From NCBI GenBank assembly GCA_017550645.1, contig JAFZOI010000024.1:124001-188000 (forward strand): a stretch of 64,000 bases of DNA, written 5' to 3'. The position numbers were made by a program, and so were the translations under genes. The notes beneath the pieces were generated by a model. It worked only from the letters and a program-made list of their open reading frames with translations, was not told where the DNA came from and searched no databases. This DNA is from Oscillospiraceae bacterium. Its GTDB lineage: Bacteria > Bacillota > Clostridia > Oscillospirales > Oscillospiraceae. Every line of letters starts with the position of its first letter. The first letter of the stretch is position 1. This document shows positions 6,537-16,080 of the stretch, one piece after another.

Positions 6537-7748
6537 TTATTCCGCGCTCAGCCTGATGATCTCGAGGATGATATTCGCTACCTCGGTCAGCGCGAAGGTC
6601 GGGATAAACTCAAAGCGGCTGTGGAAGCCGAAGCCGCCCGTGCAGATGTTCGGGCACGGCAGGCCCATGTAAGATAGGCGCGCCCCGTCCGTCCCGCCGC
6701 GGATGGGTATGGTCTTCGGCTCGATGCCGCGGTTTCGCATGGCCTGCTCCGCGATACGGACGACCTCCATATGCGGCTCTATCATCTCGCGCATATTGTA
6801 GTAGCTGTCGGCCATGTCGACCTCGAAGCTCCCCGCGCCGTACTTTTCGTTCATGAATGCGGCGGCGTTTTTGAAAAAGAGCTTCTTGTCCTCGAATTTG
6901 GCTCTGTCGTGGTCGCGGATGATGTAGTCCACGGTCACGCCGTCGCAGGCGCCGTGTATCTCGTCCGGGTGGTAGAAGCCCTCGTAGCCCTCGGTATACA
7001 TCGGGTTCTCGCCCGCCGGGAGAAGCGCCTGAAACTCCGCCCACATGAGCAGAGCATTCTTCATCGAGCCCTTGGCGGCGCCGGGATGCGTACTGCGCCC
7101 TTTTACCTTCAGCCTCGCGTTGGCCGCGTTGAAGCACTCATACTCGATCCCGCCGAGCCAGCCGCCGTCGACTGTGTAGGCGTAGTCCGCGCCGAACCCC
7201 TCGACGTCGAAAAGGTCCGCGCCGTGGCCGACCTCCTCGTCGGGCGTGAAGCCTATGCAGACCTTGCCGTGCTTTATCTCCGGGTCTGAAAGAAGGCGCC
7301 GGGCGGCCTCCATTATCTCGGCCACGCCGGCCTTGTCGTCGGCTCCGAGAAGGGTCCTGCCGTCGGAGGTGATGAGCTCCTTGCCGACGAATTGCGACAG
7401 CATCGGGCAATCCTCCTGCGTCAGCACGCAGCCCTCGCCTATCTCGAGGTCGCCGCCCTCGTAGACGCGGCGCACGGGCGTCACGCCCGTGGCGGGCACG
7501 GCGGGCGAGGTGTCTATATGCGATATGAAGCCCACGGCGGGAACGGGCTTTTCGATATTGGCGGGGATCTCCGCGTACACGTAGGCGTGCTCCGCGTCGA
7601 GGCGCGCGTTCGCGCCCATCTCGCGCAGCTCGTTATAAAGGAGCTCGGCAAGGGCGAACTGCTCCTTCGTGCTGGGGATGACGTCCGCCTCGGCCGACTG
7701 CGAGTCCATGCTGCAGTATTTTATAAATCTCTCGGCTACATCTTTCAT
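6537..7748 (-). CDS. pepT: Tripeptide aminopeptidase (peptidase T)
   Basis: 403 residues from MKDVAERFIKYC; CCGGAGATG upstream of this ATG marks the start. An in-frame upstream extension from 7805 has no ribosome site and overlaps the promoter. M20B metallopeptidase ligands are visible: ISHIDTSP (His and Asp), LLGADDKAG (bridging Asp), DEEVGHGAD (catalytic and metal Glu), and FGFHSRFEF near the C-terminus (final His). RSTHPGAAKGSMKNA belongs to the lid domain. It releases the N-terminal residue from tripeptides in the cytoplasm. First gene of the pepT-ogt operon. Confidence 0.93.
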   Translation of the reverse strand: MKDVAERFIKYCSMDSQSAEADVIPSTKEQFALAELLYNELREMGANARLDAEHAYVYAEIPANIEKPVPAVGFISHIDTSPAVPATGVTPVRRVYEGGDLEIGEGCVLTQEDCPMLSQFVGKELITSDGRTLLGADDKAGVAEIMEAARRLLSDPEIKHGKVCIGFTPDEEVGHGADLFDVEGFGADYAYTVDGGWLGGIEYECFNAANARLKVKGRSTHPGAAKGSMKNALLMWAEFQALLPAGENPMYTEGYEGFYHPDEIHGACDGVTVDYIIRDHDRAKFEDKKLFFKNAAAFMNEKYGAGSFEVDMADSYYNMREMIEPHMEVVRIAEQAMRNRGIEPKTIPIRGGTDGARLSYMGLPCPNICTGGFGFHSRFEFIPTFALTEVANIILEIIRLSAE

Positions 7749-7776
7749 GTGATCATCTCCGGACAGTTTTTCTTTG

Positions 7777-7805
7777 AGTATATACCTTCGCCGCTTCCTT
7801 TTCAA
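7777..7805 (-). promoter_or_regulatory. Predicted promoter of pepT-ogt
   Basis: Minus strand TTGAAA, 17-base spacer, TATACT; each hexamer differs from consensus at one position. Located 29 bases upstream of the pepT ATG. Confidence 0.75.
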
Positions 7806-7896
7806 CAGCGCCGAAAAAGCAAAAAAACTCTCGCTTTTTTCTGTTAAACGTGATATTATTAATCAAAAGATTTTTTAAGATATAGGAGTTACGATC

Positions 7897-8853
7897 ATGG
7901 TCATCACTGTTATCGACATCGGCATGCTCGGCGACATGCTCAACAGAGACGAGCTGCGCAAGATCGGCGAGCTCAGAGAGCTCAATTCCCCCGACGTTAT
8001 GAAGGTCGGCCCGGTCGAGGCTCTCAAGGACACGGACGTCGTCCTCGGCGGCTTCAGGTTCCTCACGCCCGAGGTAATGGATCAGCTGCCCAACCTCAAG
8101 CTCGTCGTCATTCCCGCGACTGGCTTCAACGCCTTCGACATCGAGCACGCGAGAAAGTGCGGCATCTCCGTGGCAAACAACCCCGACTACGGCACCCAGC
8201 CCGTCGCGCAGCACGCGATAGCTCTGCTGCTGTATCTGACGAACCAGATCGCCTACTATAACGACGCCATTCGCTCCGGCGACTTCATGAAGACGATGAA
8301 GGGCATCATGGGCGACGCTCCGCTCATGGAGCTCTACAATAAGACGATAGGCATCATCGGCTTCGGCAGGATAGGCCGCAACATCGGAAAAATGGCCGCA
8401 GGACTGGGCATGAAGGTCCTTGCCTACGACATTTTCGAAAACGACGAGGGCAGAAAGCTCGCCGAGTATACGACGCTCGACGATCTGCTCGCCCGCTCCG
8501 ACGTCGTCTCGCTCAACTGCCCGAGCACGAAGGAGAATAGGCACATCATCAACGCCGAGACGATAGCGAAGATGAAGGACGGTGCGATACTTATCAACGA
8601 CGCGCGTGGCGACCTCGTCGACGAGCAGGCGCTCGCGGACGCGCTCCGCTCCGGCAAGATCAGAGGCGCCGGGCTCGACGTCGTCGAGAAGGAGCCCTTC
8701 GGTCCCGACAATCCGCTCTATGACGCCCCGAACTGCATCATAACCCCGCATATCGCCTGGTCTCCCGTCGAGAGCCGTCAGAGGATGGCCGACAACATGA
8801 TAGAGACCGTTCGGGCCTTCGCCAACGGCACTCCCATCAACATCGTAAACTGA
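7897..8853 (+). CDS. D-isomer-specific 2-hydroxyacid dehydrogenase
   Basis: 318 residues. The Rossmann NAD-binding motif IGFGRIGRNIG lies at about 154-164. The catalytic triad is present: Arg in NDARGDLVDE, Glu in VVEKEPF, His in TPHIAWSP. The C-terminal substrate-domain crossover is normal. The enzyme reduces a 2-keto acid to a D-2-hydroxy acid with NAD(P)H. Glycerate/hydroxypyruvate reductase is the nearest guess, but D-lactate-type or broad 2-ketoacid activity is equally possible from sequence. AGGAGTT precedes the ATG. Monocistronic, ended by a terminator at 8864. Confidence 0.88.
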   Translation: MVITVIDIGMLGDMLNRDELRKIGELRELNSPDVMKVGPVEALKDTDVVLGGFRFLTPEVMDQLPNLKLVVIPATGFNAFDIEHARKCGISVANNPDYGTQPVAQHAIALLLYLTNQIAYYNDAIRSGDFMKTMKGIMGDAPLMELYNKTIGIIGFGRIGRNIGKMAAGLGMKVLAYDIFENDEGRKLAEYTTLDDLLARSDVVSLNCPSTKENRHIINAETIAKMKDGAILINDARGDLVDEQALADALRSGKIRGAGLDVVEKEPFGPDNPLYDAPNCIITPHIAWSPVESRQRMADNMIETVRAFANGTPINIVN

Positions 8854-8863
8854 ACTTAATATG

Positions 8864-8903
8864 AAAAGACGCGGTACGGAAAATCCGTACCGCGTCTTTT
8901 TTT
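8864..8903. terminator. Strong bidirectional terminator (hydroxyacid dehydrogenase / polC)
   Basis: AAAAGACGCGGTACGGA/TCCGTACCGCGTCTTTT, 17-bp perfect stem, loop AAA, T7 on the plus strand and TTTTCATATT on the minus strand. It closes both the dehydrogenase gene and the long rimP-polC operon. Confidence 0.95.
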
Positions 8904-8907
8904 GCGT

Positions 8908-11900
8908 CTAAAAGAGCGACATCTGCGCCGCCTCCGGCATATCGCCGAATACGCCGAGCTTTTTGAGCGTCTCTATATGCGTCTTGGAGACCTTCGAGCA
9001 CGCCGCGGCGAATTCCTCAACGGAGATTATGTCGTCGTCCCTGTGGGAGACTATGTCCTGCGCGGCCGCCTCGCCGAGCCCCGCGACGGCGGCGAACGGC
9101 GGGATGAGCCGCTTTCCGTCTATGGTGAACTTCATCGCGTCGGAGCGGCGCAGGTCCATCGGCGCGAAATCGAAGCCGCGGGACAGAAATTCGTATACGA
9201 CCTCGAGGGTCGTGAGTTTGTCCTGATCGAGCTGCGACAGCGGCGAGCGCGAATAAAAATCGTTTATCGCCGCGCGGACCTTGTCTATGCCGGAAGTCAT
9301 CAGCTCGAGGTCGAAGGCCGGCGCGCGGACCGTGAAGTACGCGCAGTAAAACTCTATGGGCCTGTGGACCTTGAACCACGCGATGCGAAGCGCCATCGTC
9401 ACGTACGCGACGGCGTGCGCCTTTGGGAAGAGGTACTGTATCTTCTTGCACGAATCAATGTACCACTCGGGGACGTTCAGCTGCCTGAGCTCGTCCTCGA
9501 TGCCCTCGGGCCAGCTCTTGCCCTTGTGGATGACCCCCTTGCGGACGGCCTCCATAAACTTGAAGGCTTTCTTCGCCTCCATGCCCATGCCGATGAGGTA
9601 GAGCATGATGTCGTCGCGGCAGGCGGCCGTCTGCTCGACCGTCGCAGTACCGCTCAGGATGAGGTCCTTGATGTTTCCGGCCCAAACGTCCGTGCCGTGG
9701 GAAAAGCCCGAAAGGCGGACGAGCGTCGAGACTTTGTCGGGCTTGGTGTCGACGAGCATCTCGCGGGTGAATCGCGTCCCGAATTCGGGGATGGCGAAGG
9801 AACCGACCTTGCCGATGATGGGGTCGTCGTCCGGCAGGCCGAGCTTTTCGGGCGAGACGAAGATGCTCATCGTATCGGGGTCGTTGAGCGGGAGCGAGAG
9901 AGCGTCGATCCCGGTGAGCTCGGTCAGCATGTGTATCATGGTCGGGTCATCGTGTCCGAGCATGTCGAGCTTGAGGAGGTTCTCTTCCATGGAGTGATAC
10001 TCGAAGTGGGTCGTGATGATGTCGCTGTCGGGGTCGTCGGCGGGGTGCTGCACGGGGCAGAAATCATACACTTCGTGGTCCTGCGGGATGACGACGAGTC
10101 CGCCGGGATGCTGGCCGGTCGTGCGCTTTACGCCCGCGAAGCCGCGGCTGAGCCTGTCCTCCTCGAGGCGCGACTTGGTCAGTCCGCGCTCCTCGAGGTA
10201 TTTTTTCACGTAGCCGTAGGCGGTCTTTTCCTTGACGGTGCCTATCGTCCCGGCGCGGAAGACGTGGTCGGCTCCGAAGAGCTCGATGGTGTCTCTGTGC
10301 GCCTGCGCCTGATATTCGCCGGAGAAATTGAGGTCTATGTCCGGGACCTTGTCTCCGCCGAAGCCGAGGAACGTCTCGAACGGGATGTCGAAGCCCTCGC
10401 GCGCGTACTTTTCGCCGCAGACGGGGCAGTTACCCTCGGGCATGTCCGGCCCGCAGCCGTAGTCCTTGCCCGCCTCGAAGTCGCAGTGGTGGCACTTCGG
10501 GCAGCGGTAGTGCGGCGGGAGAGCGTTGACCTCGGTGATGCCCGAGAAGAAGGCAACGACCGAGGAACCGACGCTCCCTCGCGAGCCGACGAGGTAACCC
10601 GCGGCGTTGGACTTGGCGACCAGCTTCTGGGCGCTCATGTATATGACGTCGTAGCCGCGCGCGAGGATGTCGTGAAGCTCGGCCTCGACGCGGTCGGTCA
10701 CGATCGCGGGCGGATTCTCGCCGTACATGGCGTGCAGCTTGCCGTATACGAGGTCCTGCAGGTCCTTGGCGGAGTTCTCTATCATGGGCGGGAAAAGGCC
10801 CTTCGGGAGCGGCGCGACGACGTCTATCATATCGGCGACGGCGTTCGGGTCGTCGATGACGACCTTCTTTGCGAGCTCCGGCCCGAGATAGGAGAACTCC
10901 TCCAGCATCTCGTCCGTCGTCTTGAAGTATATCGGCAGCGGTCTGTCCGCGTCGGAGAATTTATTGGATATGAGGATGCGGCGGAAGATCTCGTCGTCCG
11001 GCTCTAGGAAATGGACGTCGCCCGTCGCGCAGACGGGCTTGCCGAGCTTCTGCGCGAGCTCGACGACACGCACGTTGTAGGCGCGCAGCGCGTCCTCGTC
11101 GGCGGCCTTGCCCTCGGCTATCATGAAGGCGTTGTTGCATATAGGCTGTATCTCAAGGAAATCATAAAACGATGCGAGCCTATCGAGCTCGGCGTCGCTC
11201 CTGTTGCCCGTTACGGCGCGGAATACCTCGCCGTTTTCGCAGGCGCTGCCGAGGATGAGGCCCTCTCTCTTTTCCATGAGCAGGCTCTTGGGGATGATGG
11301 GCTGCTTTCTGAAATATTTCAGATGCGCAAGGGAGACGAGCTCGTAGAGGTTGCGCAGACCCTTCTGCGTTTTGACGAGTATGATGAGATGCCTCGGTTG
11401 GCGGTGGAGCTCCTCCGGCCCGCGTATGGAAGCGAGGTAGCCGTTTATGCCGCCGAGCGTCGCTACGCCCGCCTCGCGCAGTTTCCCGAAGAAATTGAGC
11501 GCGATGAGTCCGCAGGTCTCCGCGTCCGCGTCGGCGCGGTGGTGGTTGAATTCCGGCAGCGAGAGCGCGCCAGCGACGACGTCGAGCGAGAAGCGCTTGA
11601 GCTTCGTCATCAGCGCGCGGGAGAGCGTCAGCGTATCGACGGAGGCGTTATTGCATTCAAGGCCGTATCTGTCGCAGGCGGCGCGGATAAAGCCCATGTC
11701 GAACGCCGCGTTGTGCGCCGCGAGCGGCAAATCTCCCGCGAATTCGAGAAAGCGCCTGACGGCCTCCTCCTGACCGGGAGCGCCCGCGACGTCCTCGTCG
11801 CTTATGCCCGTGAGGCGGACGACCTCGTCGGGGATGCTCCTGCCCGGATCGACGAACGTGCACATTCTGTCGACGGCCTTGCCGCCGGAAAAGCGCACGG

Positions 11901-12849
11901 CGCCTATCTCGGTTATGGCGTCCGTGCGGGAGCTGAGGCCCGTCGTCTCAAGGTCGAAGGCTACGAAATCGCCGTCTATGAGCTCGTCCGAGGCGCCTTC
12001 GACGGCGACGTGGTCGTCGACGTCGTTTATGTAGTACGCCTCGCAGCCGTAGAGTATCTTCACGCCGTACTTTTTGCCCGCGGAACACATGTTCGGGAAG
12101 GCCTGCACGACGCCGTGGTCCGTCACGGCGATGGCCTTATGCCCCCAGCGGGCGGCGGTCTTCACAACTTCGTCTATGTCGGTCAGCGCGTCCAGCGCGG
12201 AGAACTTCGTATGCAGATGAAGCTCGACGCGCTTCCCGAGCCCGCATTCGTCCATGCGGACGGGCTTTTCCATTTTGCAGACGCTGACCGGCTCCATGGC
12301 GAGGTCGCCGACGTAGGTATTGAACTTTACGAGACCGGCGACGCGCAGGTACATCCCGTCCTCTATGTCCATGAGGACGTTGTCGGCCGGGTCGCGCAGC
12401 ATCTTGGAGACGCGCAGCGTCCCCGTATGGTCGGTGATGTTGAATTCGACTATGCGCAGTCCGCCTCGGACTGTGCGCTTTTCCGTCCCGAACACGTCGC
12501 CCGTGACGGAGACCTTGCCGGAATACTGGTCGAGCTCGCCTATCGTGGTGTCCTTCCCGCGGATGGCGTTTCCCATGAGCTGGCGGCGTCCGTTTTTCTG
12601 TTCGGCGCTCTGCGGAGGCGGAGCGGAGGCGGATACGGAAACGGAGGAAAGGCCGAACTCGGCCTTGACGGCGCTTTCGATGCGCGAGACCGTAACGGGA
12701 GCGGGTTGACGCGGAAAGAACAGATCGGCCGACAGCGAGCCGGACGCTCTGTCAATGCGGAGCGCCGTCACCGTCGTGCTCTCGAGAAGCTCGCGGAGCT
12801 CCGCGTCCTCCCGGCAACACTCGAAAATCTCAAAGAACTTCTTAGCCAT
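8908..12849 (-). CDS. polC: DNA polymerase III alpha subunit, PolC type
   Basis: 1313 residues, a little shorter than Bacillus PolC (about 1437) owing to a reduced N-terminal domain. Domains in order: OB fold (about 105-190), PHP N part with ELHLHTKFS (209-217), DEDD proofreading exonuclease inserted in PHP (FVAFDLETTGL, about 295-305; LAAHNAAFD), PHP C part, polymerase palm with GSRGSVGSS (755-763) and PDIDLNFSGEYQ carrying the catalytic aspartates (836-847), a zinc site CPKC...CPVC (783-811), then fingers and helix-hairpin-helix. It is the replicative polymerase of low-GC Gram-positives. The ATG overlaps the end of ispG by eight bases and uses GGAGG inside ispG. Last gene of the operon. Confidence 0.97.
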   Translation of the reverse strand: MAKKFFEIFECCREDAELRELLESTTVTALRIDRASGSLSADLFFPRQPAPVTVSRIESAVKAEFGLSSVSVSASAPPPQSAEQKNGRRQLMGNAIRGKDTTIGELDQYSGKVSVTGDVFGTEKRTVRGGLRIVEFNITDHTGTLRVSKMLRDPADNVLMDIEDGMYLRVAGLVKFNTYVGDLAMEPVSVCKMEKPVRMDECGLGKRVELHLHTKFSALDALTDIDEVVKTAARWGHKAIAVTDHGVVQAFPNMCSAGKKYGVKILYGCEAYYINDVDDHVAVEGASDELIDGDFVAFDLETTGLSSRTDAITEIGAVRFSGGKAVDRMCTFVDPGRSIPDEVVRLTGISDEDVAGAPGQEEAVRRFLEFAGDLPLAAHNAAFDMGFIRAACDRYGLECNNASVDTLTLSRALMTKLKRFSLDVVAGALSLPEFNHHRADADAETCGLIALNFFGKLREAGVATLGGINGYLASIRGPEELHRQPRHLIILVKTQKGLRNLYELVSLAHLKYFRKQPIIPKSLLMEKREGLILGSACENGEVFRAVTGNRSDAELDRLASFYDFLEIQPICNNAFMIAEGKAADEDALRAYNVRVVELAQKLGKPVCATGDVHFLEPDDEIFRRILISNKFSDADRPLPIYFKTTDEMLEEFSYLGPELAKKVVIDDPNAVADMIDVVAPLPKGLFPPMIENSAKDLQDLVYGKLHAMYGENPPAIVTDRVEAELHDILARGYDVIYMSAQKLVAKSNAAGYLVGSRGSVGSSVVAFFSGITEVNALPPHYRCPKCHHCDFEAGKDYGCGPDMPEGNCPVCGEKYAREGFDIPFETFLGFGGDKVPDIDLNFSGEYQAQAHRDTIELFGADHVFRAGTIGTVKEKTAYGYVKKYLEERGLTKSRLEEDRLSRGFAGVKRTTGQHPGGLVVIPQDHEVYDFCPVQHPADDPDSDIITTHFEYHSMEENLLKLDMLGHDDPTMIHMLTELTGIDALSLPLNDPDTMSIFVSPEKLGLPDDDPIIGKVGSFAIPEFGTRFTREMLVDTKPDKVSTLVRLSGFSHGTDVWAGNIKDLILSGTATVEQTAACRDDIMLYLIGMGMEAKKAFKFMEAVRKGVIHKGKSWPEGIEDELRQLNVPEWYIDSCKKIQYLFPKAHAVAYVTMALRIAWFKVHRPIEFYCAYFTVRAPAFDLELMTSGIDKVRAAINDFYSRSPLSQLDQDKLTTLEVVYEFLSRGFDFAPMDLRRSDAMKFTIDGKRLIPPFAAVAGLGEAAAQDIVSHRDDDIISVEEFAAACSKVSKTHIETLKKLGVFGDMPEAAQMSLF

Positions 12850-13888
12850 CTCTGTCCTCCGAAACGAGCGCGATGAGCGCCCGCGCCAGCTCCGATTCCG
12901 GAAGTCTGGCGACTTCCCTGCCCTTTTTGAATATTATGCCCCAGTCCGTGCCGCCGGCGACGCCGTAATCGGCTTCGGCGGCCTCTCCGGGGCCGTTGAC
13001 GGCGCAGCCCATGACGGCGACGGTCACATTTCTGTCAAGGTCGGCGAGTCCCTCTTCCACCTCGCGGTAGAGGCTGAAGAGGTCTATCTGCGTGCGCCCG
13101 CAGGTCGGGCAGGCGACGATGTTCACGCCGCCGCGCAGACCGAGCACGCGCAGGAGCCTGCGCGCCGTCTCGACCTCCTTGACGGGGTCGTCCGTCAGCG
13201 AGATGCGGACTGTGTCGCCTATTCCGTCAATGAGCAGCGCCCCGACGGCGGCGGAGGCCTTCATGAGCGCGGAGTCGCCCGCTCCGGCCTCGGTCAGGCC
13301 TATATGTATCGGATAATCCGTCAGCGAGGCGGCGAGCCTGTTGGCGGCGACGGTCGTCCTCACGTCGGAGGCCTTGAGCGAGATGCAGATATCCTCAAAG
13401 CCGAATCGCCCGAGCATGGCGGCCTGCGCCTGCGCGCTCTCGACCATGGCCTCGGCGGTGACGCCGCCGTATTTTGCGAGCAGGGGCTTTTCAAGGCTGC
13501 CCCCGTTTATGCCTATGCGTATGGGTATCCCGGCGGCGCGGCATGCGTCGGCCACGGCGCGGACGTTCTTCTCCCCGCCGATGTTGCCGGGATTTATCCT
13601 TATCTTGTCCGCGCCGGCCTCGGCGGCGGCGACGGCAAGCCTGTAATCAAAATGGATATCCGCGACGACGGGGAGCTTTACCGCGTCCTTTATCGCGCGG
13701 ATGCTTTTCGCCGCCTCGGCGGTGGGCACGGCGACGCGCACGATGTCGCACCCCGCCTGCTCAAGGCGGCGTATCTGCTCCACCGTGGAGGGGACGTCCT
13801 CCGTCCTCGTATTCGTCATTGACTGGATGCTCACCGGCGCGCCGCCCCCGACGGGGACGGGGCCGACGTTTATCCTTCGCGTCGCCAT
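12842..13888 (-). CDS. ispG: 4-hydroxy-3-methylbut-2-en-1-yl diphosphate synthase
   Basis: 348 residues. TIM-barrel N-terminus (PVSIQSMTNTRTEDV, VVADIHFDYRLA, KIRINPGNIG) and a C-terminal 4Fe-4S domain with CPTCGRTQIDL and VMGCAVNGPGEA. It performs the penultimate MEP-pathway step, converting MEcPP to HMBPP with two electrons from ferredoxin or flavodoxin. It lies two genes after dxr in the same operon, with rseP between, so two MEP enzymes are co-transcribed. Gap of ten bases from rseP, overlap of eight with polC. Confidence 0.96.
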   Translation of the reverse strand: MATRRINVGPVPVGGGAPVSIQSMTNTRTEDVPSTVEQIRRLEQAGCDIVRVAVPTAEAAKSIRAIKDAVKLPVVADIHFDYRLAVAAAEAGADKIRINPGNIGGEKNVRAVADACRAAGIPIRIGINGGSLEKPLLAKYGGVTAEAMVESAQAQAAMLGRFGFEDICISLKASDVRTTVAANRLAASLTDYPIHIGLTEAGAGDSALMKASAAVGALLIDGIGDTVRISLTDDPVKEVETARRLLRVLGLRGGVNIVACPTCGRTQIDLFSLYREVEEGLADLDRNVTVAVMGCAVNGPGEAAEADYGVAGGTDWGIIFKKGREVARLPESELARALIALVSEDRDG

Positions 13889-13898
13889 ATGACTTACC

Positions 13899-14951
13899 TC
13901 AAAACAGCTTTACTATATCGTTGAACATGACATACGCCATCAGCGCGAGCAGCAAAACGAGTCCGGCTCCGTGGATATATCCCTCGACCTTGGGATTGAG
14001 CTTGCGGCGTATGATCTTTTCTATGCACCATGATACGAGCATCACGAACACGCGCCCGCCGTCGAGCGCCGGGATCGGCAGCATGTTCATCACGGAGAGG
14101 TTGACTGCGATGAACGCGATGAGATACGCGACGCTCCAGAGCGCCGCGCTCGTCGTCGGTGAGCTCTGCCCGACCTCGTTTATCATCGAGACGATGCCGA
14201 CGGGCCCGGAGAGGTCTTTGATCTTCGCCGCTCCGGTTATGAGGTCGCTAAGGCCCATGCGGACCATCTTCACGAAGTAGATGGAATTGGCCCACGTCTG
14301 CCTGATGAGCTCCCCGAAGGAGCTCTCCACGACCTTGAAATAGAGCCCGTACTTGAGCTCGGTCCCGTTTTCGGTCTCGTATTCGCGCAGCTTCAGCGGC
14401 AGATCGTCGAGCTTGACGCGCTTTCCGTCCCTGCGGACGACTATGTCCGCGGACTCGCCGTTTCCGCGGCTGAGATAGAGCGTTACCTCCTCGACGAGGC
14501 TGACGTGGTGTCCGTCTATGGAGACGATGCGGTCGCCCTCCATGAGGCCGTTCTCGCCCTCGAGGGGGAATCCGTCCATGAAGCCGGTCAGCACGGGCTG
14601 GGAATAATAGGCGCGGCCGGAAAAGAGGATAAGGACGATGAGAAAGCCCACGAGGAAGTTCATGAAAGACCCCGCGATGAGCACGACGAGCCTCTTGGGG
14701 ATGCTCTTATTGACGAAGGCGCGGGGATCCTCGGCCTCGCCGTCCTCCCCCTCCATGGCGCAGAAGCCGCCTATCGGGAGGGCGCGGAGAGAGTACGTCG
14801 TCTCCCCTTTTTGCTTGGATATTATCTTCGGCCCCATTCCGATGGCGAACTCGTTGACCTTGATGCCCAGAGACTTCGCGGCGAGAAAATGCCCGAGCTC
14901 ATGGACGGCCACGAGGACGCCGAAGGCCACTATCGCTATGACTATATACAT
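13899..14951 (-). CDS. rseP: RIP metalloprotease RseP (site-2 protease)
   Basis: 350 residues. The zinc-binding motif HELGH is at 17-21 in the first membrane helix, and the third metal ligand lies in the C-terminal motif MLPIPALDGGR. A PDZ domain occupies about 120-200 (GLMEGDRIVSIDGHHV). Four membrane segments are expected, with the active site facing the cytoplasm. Members cut membrane-bound anti-sigma factors and signal peptides within the bilayer. The start overlaps the end of dxr by ten bases. The usual Firmicute neighbours dxr and polC are here too, with ispG between. Confidence 0.95.
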   Translation of the reverse strand: MYIVIAIVAFGVLVAVHELGHFLAAKSLGIKVNEFAIGMGPKIISKQKGETTYSLRALPIGGFCAMEGEDGEAEDPRAFVNKSIPKRLVVLIAGSFMNFLVGFLIVLILFSGRAYYSQPVLTGFMDGFPLEGENGLMEGDRIVSIDGHHVSLVEEVTLYLSRGNGESADIVVRRDGKRVKLDDLPLKLREYETENGTELKYGLYFKVVESSFGELIRQTWANSIYFVKMVRMGLSDLITGAAKIKDLSGPVGIVSMINEVGQSSPTTSAALWSVAYLIAFIAVNLSVMNMLPIPALDGGRVFVMLVSWCIEKIIRRKLNPKVEGYIHGAGLVLLLALMAYVMFNDIVKLF

Positions 14952-16078
14952 GAATAAACGAACCTCTCTGCCTCGCGGCCCAGACGAATGACCTCGTCCA
15001 CGCTCTCCCCCGCCGCTCCGCCGAGCTTTTCCACGGCGGCGGCGACGAGCGGATAGATGCGCCCAAAACCTATTTTGCCTGAAAGGAAGGCGGCTACGGC
15101 CGCCTCGTTGGCGCCGTTCATGACGGCGGCGTCCCCTCCGGTGCCGCGGGCCACCTCGCGCGCGAGCCGCAGGCAGGCGAAGGTCTCCGTATCGGGCTCA
15201 AGGAACGTAAGCGGCGCGCAGGCCGTCAGGTCCAGCGTCTTTGCGGGACCCGGCACGCGCTCCGGCCACGTCAGCGCGAGCTGGATGGGCAGGCGCATGT
15301 CCGGCGCGCCCATCTGGGCGACGACGCTCCCGTCGACGAACTCGACCATGGAGTGGACTATGCTCTGCGGGTGGACGTATACGGATATTCTGTCCTCGGG
15401 CAGGTCAAAAAAATACATGGCCTCAATGATCTCAAGGCCCTTGTTCATCATTGTCGCGGAGTCGACCGTGACCTTCGGCCCCATGCTCCAGTTCGGGTGC
15501 GCCAGCGCCTGCTCAACGGTCACGTTCTCGAGTTCGCTCGCGGCCTTTCCGCGGAACGGCCCGCCGGACGCGGTCAGGATTATGCGCTTGAGCTCTCCGC
15601 CGCCCGCGAGGCACTGGAATATGGCCGAGGGCTCGGAATCGACCGGCAGCATCTCCGCGTCGGTGCGCTCAAGCTCGCGGCGGACTATGCGCCCTCCGCA
15701 CACCAGCGTCTCCTTATTGGCGAGCGCGAGGCGCTTGCGCTCTCTTATGGCGGTCAGCGAGGGGATGAGCCCGGCCATGCCGGTTATCGCCCCGACGACC
15801 GTATCCGTCTCTGCGAGGGCGGCCGCCTCGGCGACTCCCTCCTCCCCGGAGACGACGCGGATATCCGTCCCAGCCAGAGCAAGGCGCACCTCGCGGGCCG
15901 CGGCCTCGTCGGACATCGCGACGAGACGCGGAGCGAACTTTCGGGCCTGCTCGGCCATGAGGCGCGCGTTTTTCCCGGCGGCGAGCGCCGTGACGCGCAT
16001 GCCGAGCCTCTCTATGACCTCGAGGGCGTTCTTGCCGATAGAGCCCGTCGAGCCGAGGACGGATACGTTCTTTTTCAT
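14942..16078 (-). CDS. dxr: 1-deoxy-D-xylulose 5-phosphate reductoisomerase
   Basis: 378 residues. NADPH-binding LGSTGSIGKNAL at 8-19, metal-binding region VDSEPSAIFQ (146-155), the flexible loop NWSMGPKVTVDSATMMNKGLE and QMGAPDMRLPIQ. It converts DXP to MEP, the committed step of the MEP isoprenoid pathway. Odd: residue 150 is Pro (codon at 15629-15631) where the family has His in the SEH triad; one base would restore it. The acidic ligands Asp147 and Glu149 are kept. Two bases after cdsA in the operon. Confidence 0.95.
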   Translation of the reverse strand: MKKNVSVLGSTGSIGKNALEVIERLGMRVTALAAGKNARLMAEQARKFAPRLVAMSDEAAAREVRLALAGTDIRVVSGEEGVAEAAALAETDTVVGAITGMAGLIPSLTAIRERKRLALANKETLVCGGRIVRRELERTDAEMLPVDSEPSAIFQCLAGGGELKRIILTASGGPFRGKAASELENVTVEQALAHPNWSMGPKVTVDSATMMNKGLEIIEAMYFFDLPEDRISVYVHPQSIVHSMVEFVDGSVVAQMGAPDMRLPIQLALTWPERVPGPAKTLDLTACAPLTFLEPDTETFACLRLAREVARGTGGDAAVMNGANEAAVAAFLSGKIGFGRIYPLVAAAVEKLGGAAGESVDEVIRLGREAERFVYSCI

Positions 16079-16080
16079 CT

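Noticed and set aside
8902-12876. Very long open frames on the plus strand opposite polC
   Set aside because: Composition is rich in Arg, Glu, Val and Gly with no family motifs; they mirror polC, whose catalytic motifs are intact. GC-rich genes keep antisense frames open.
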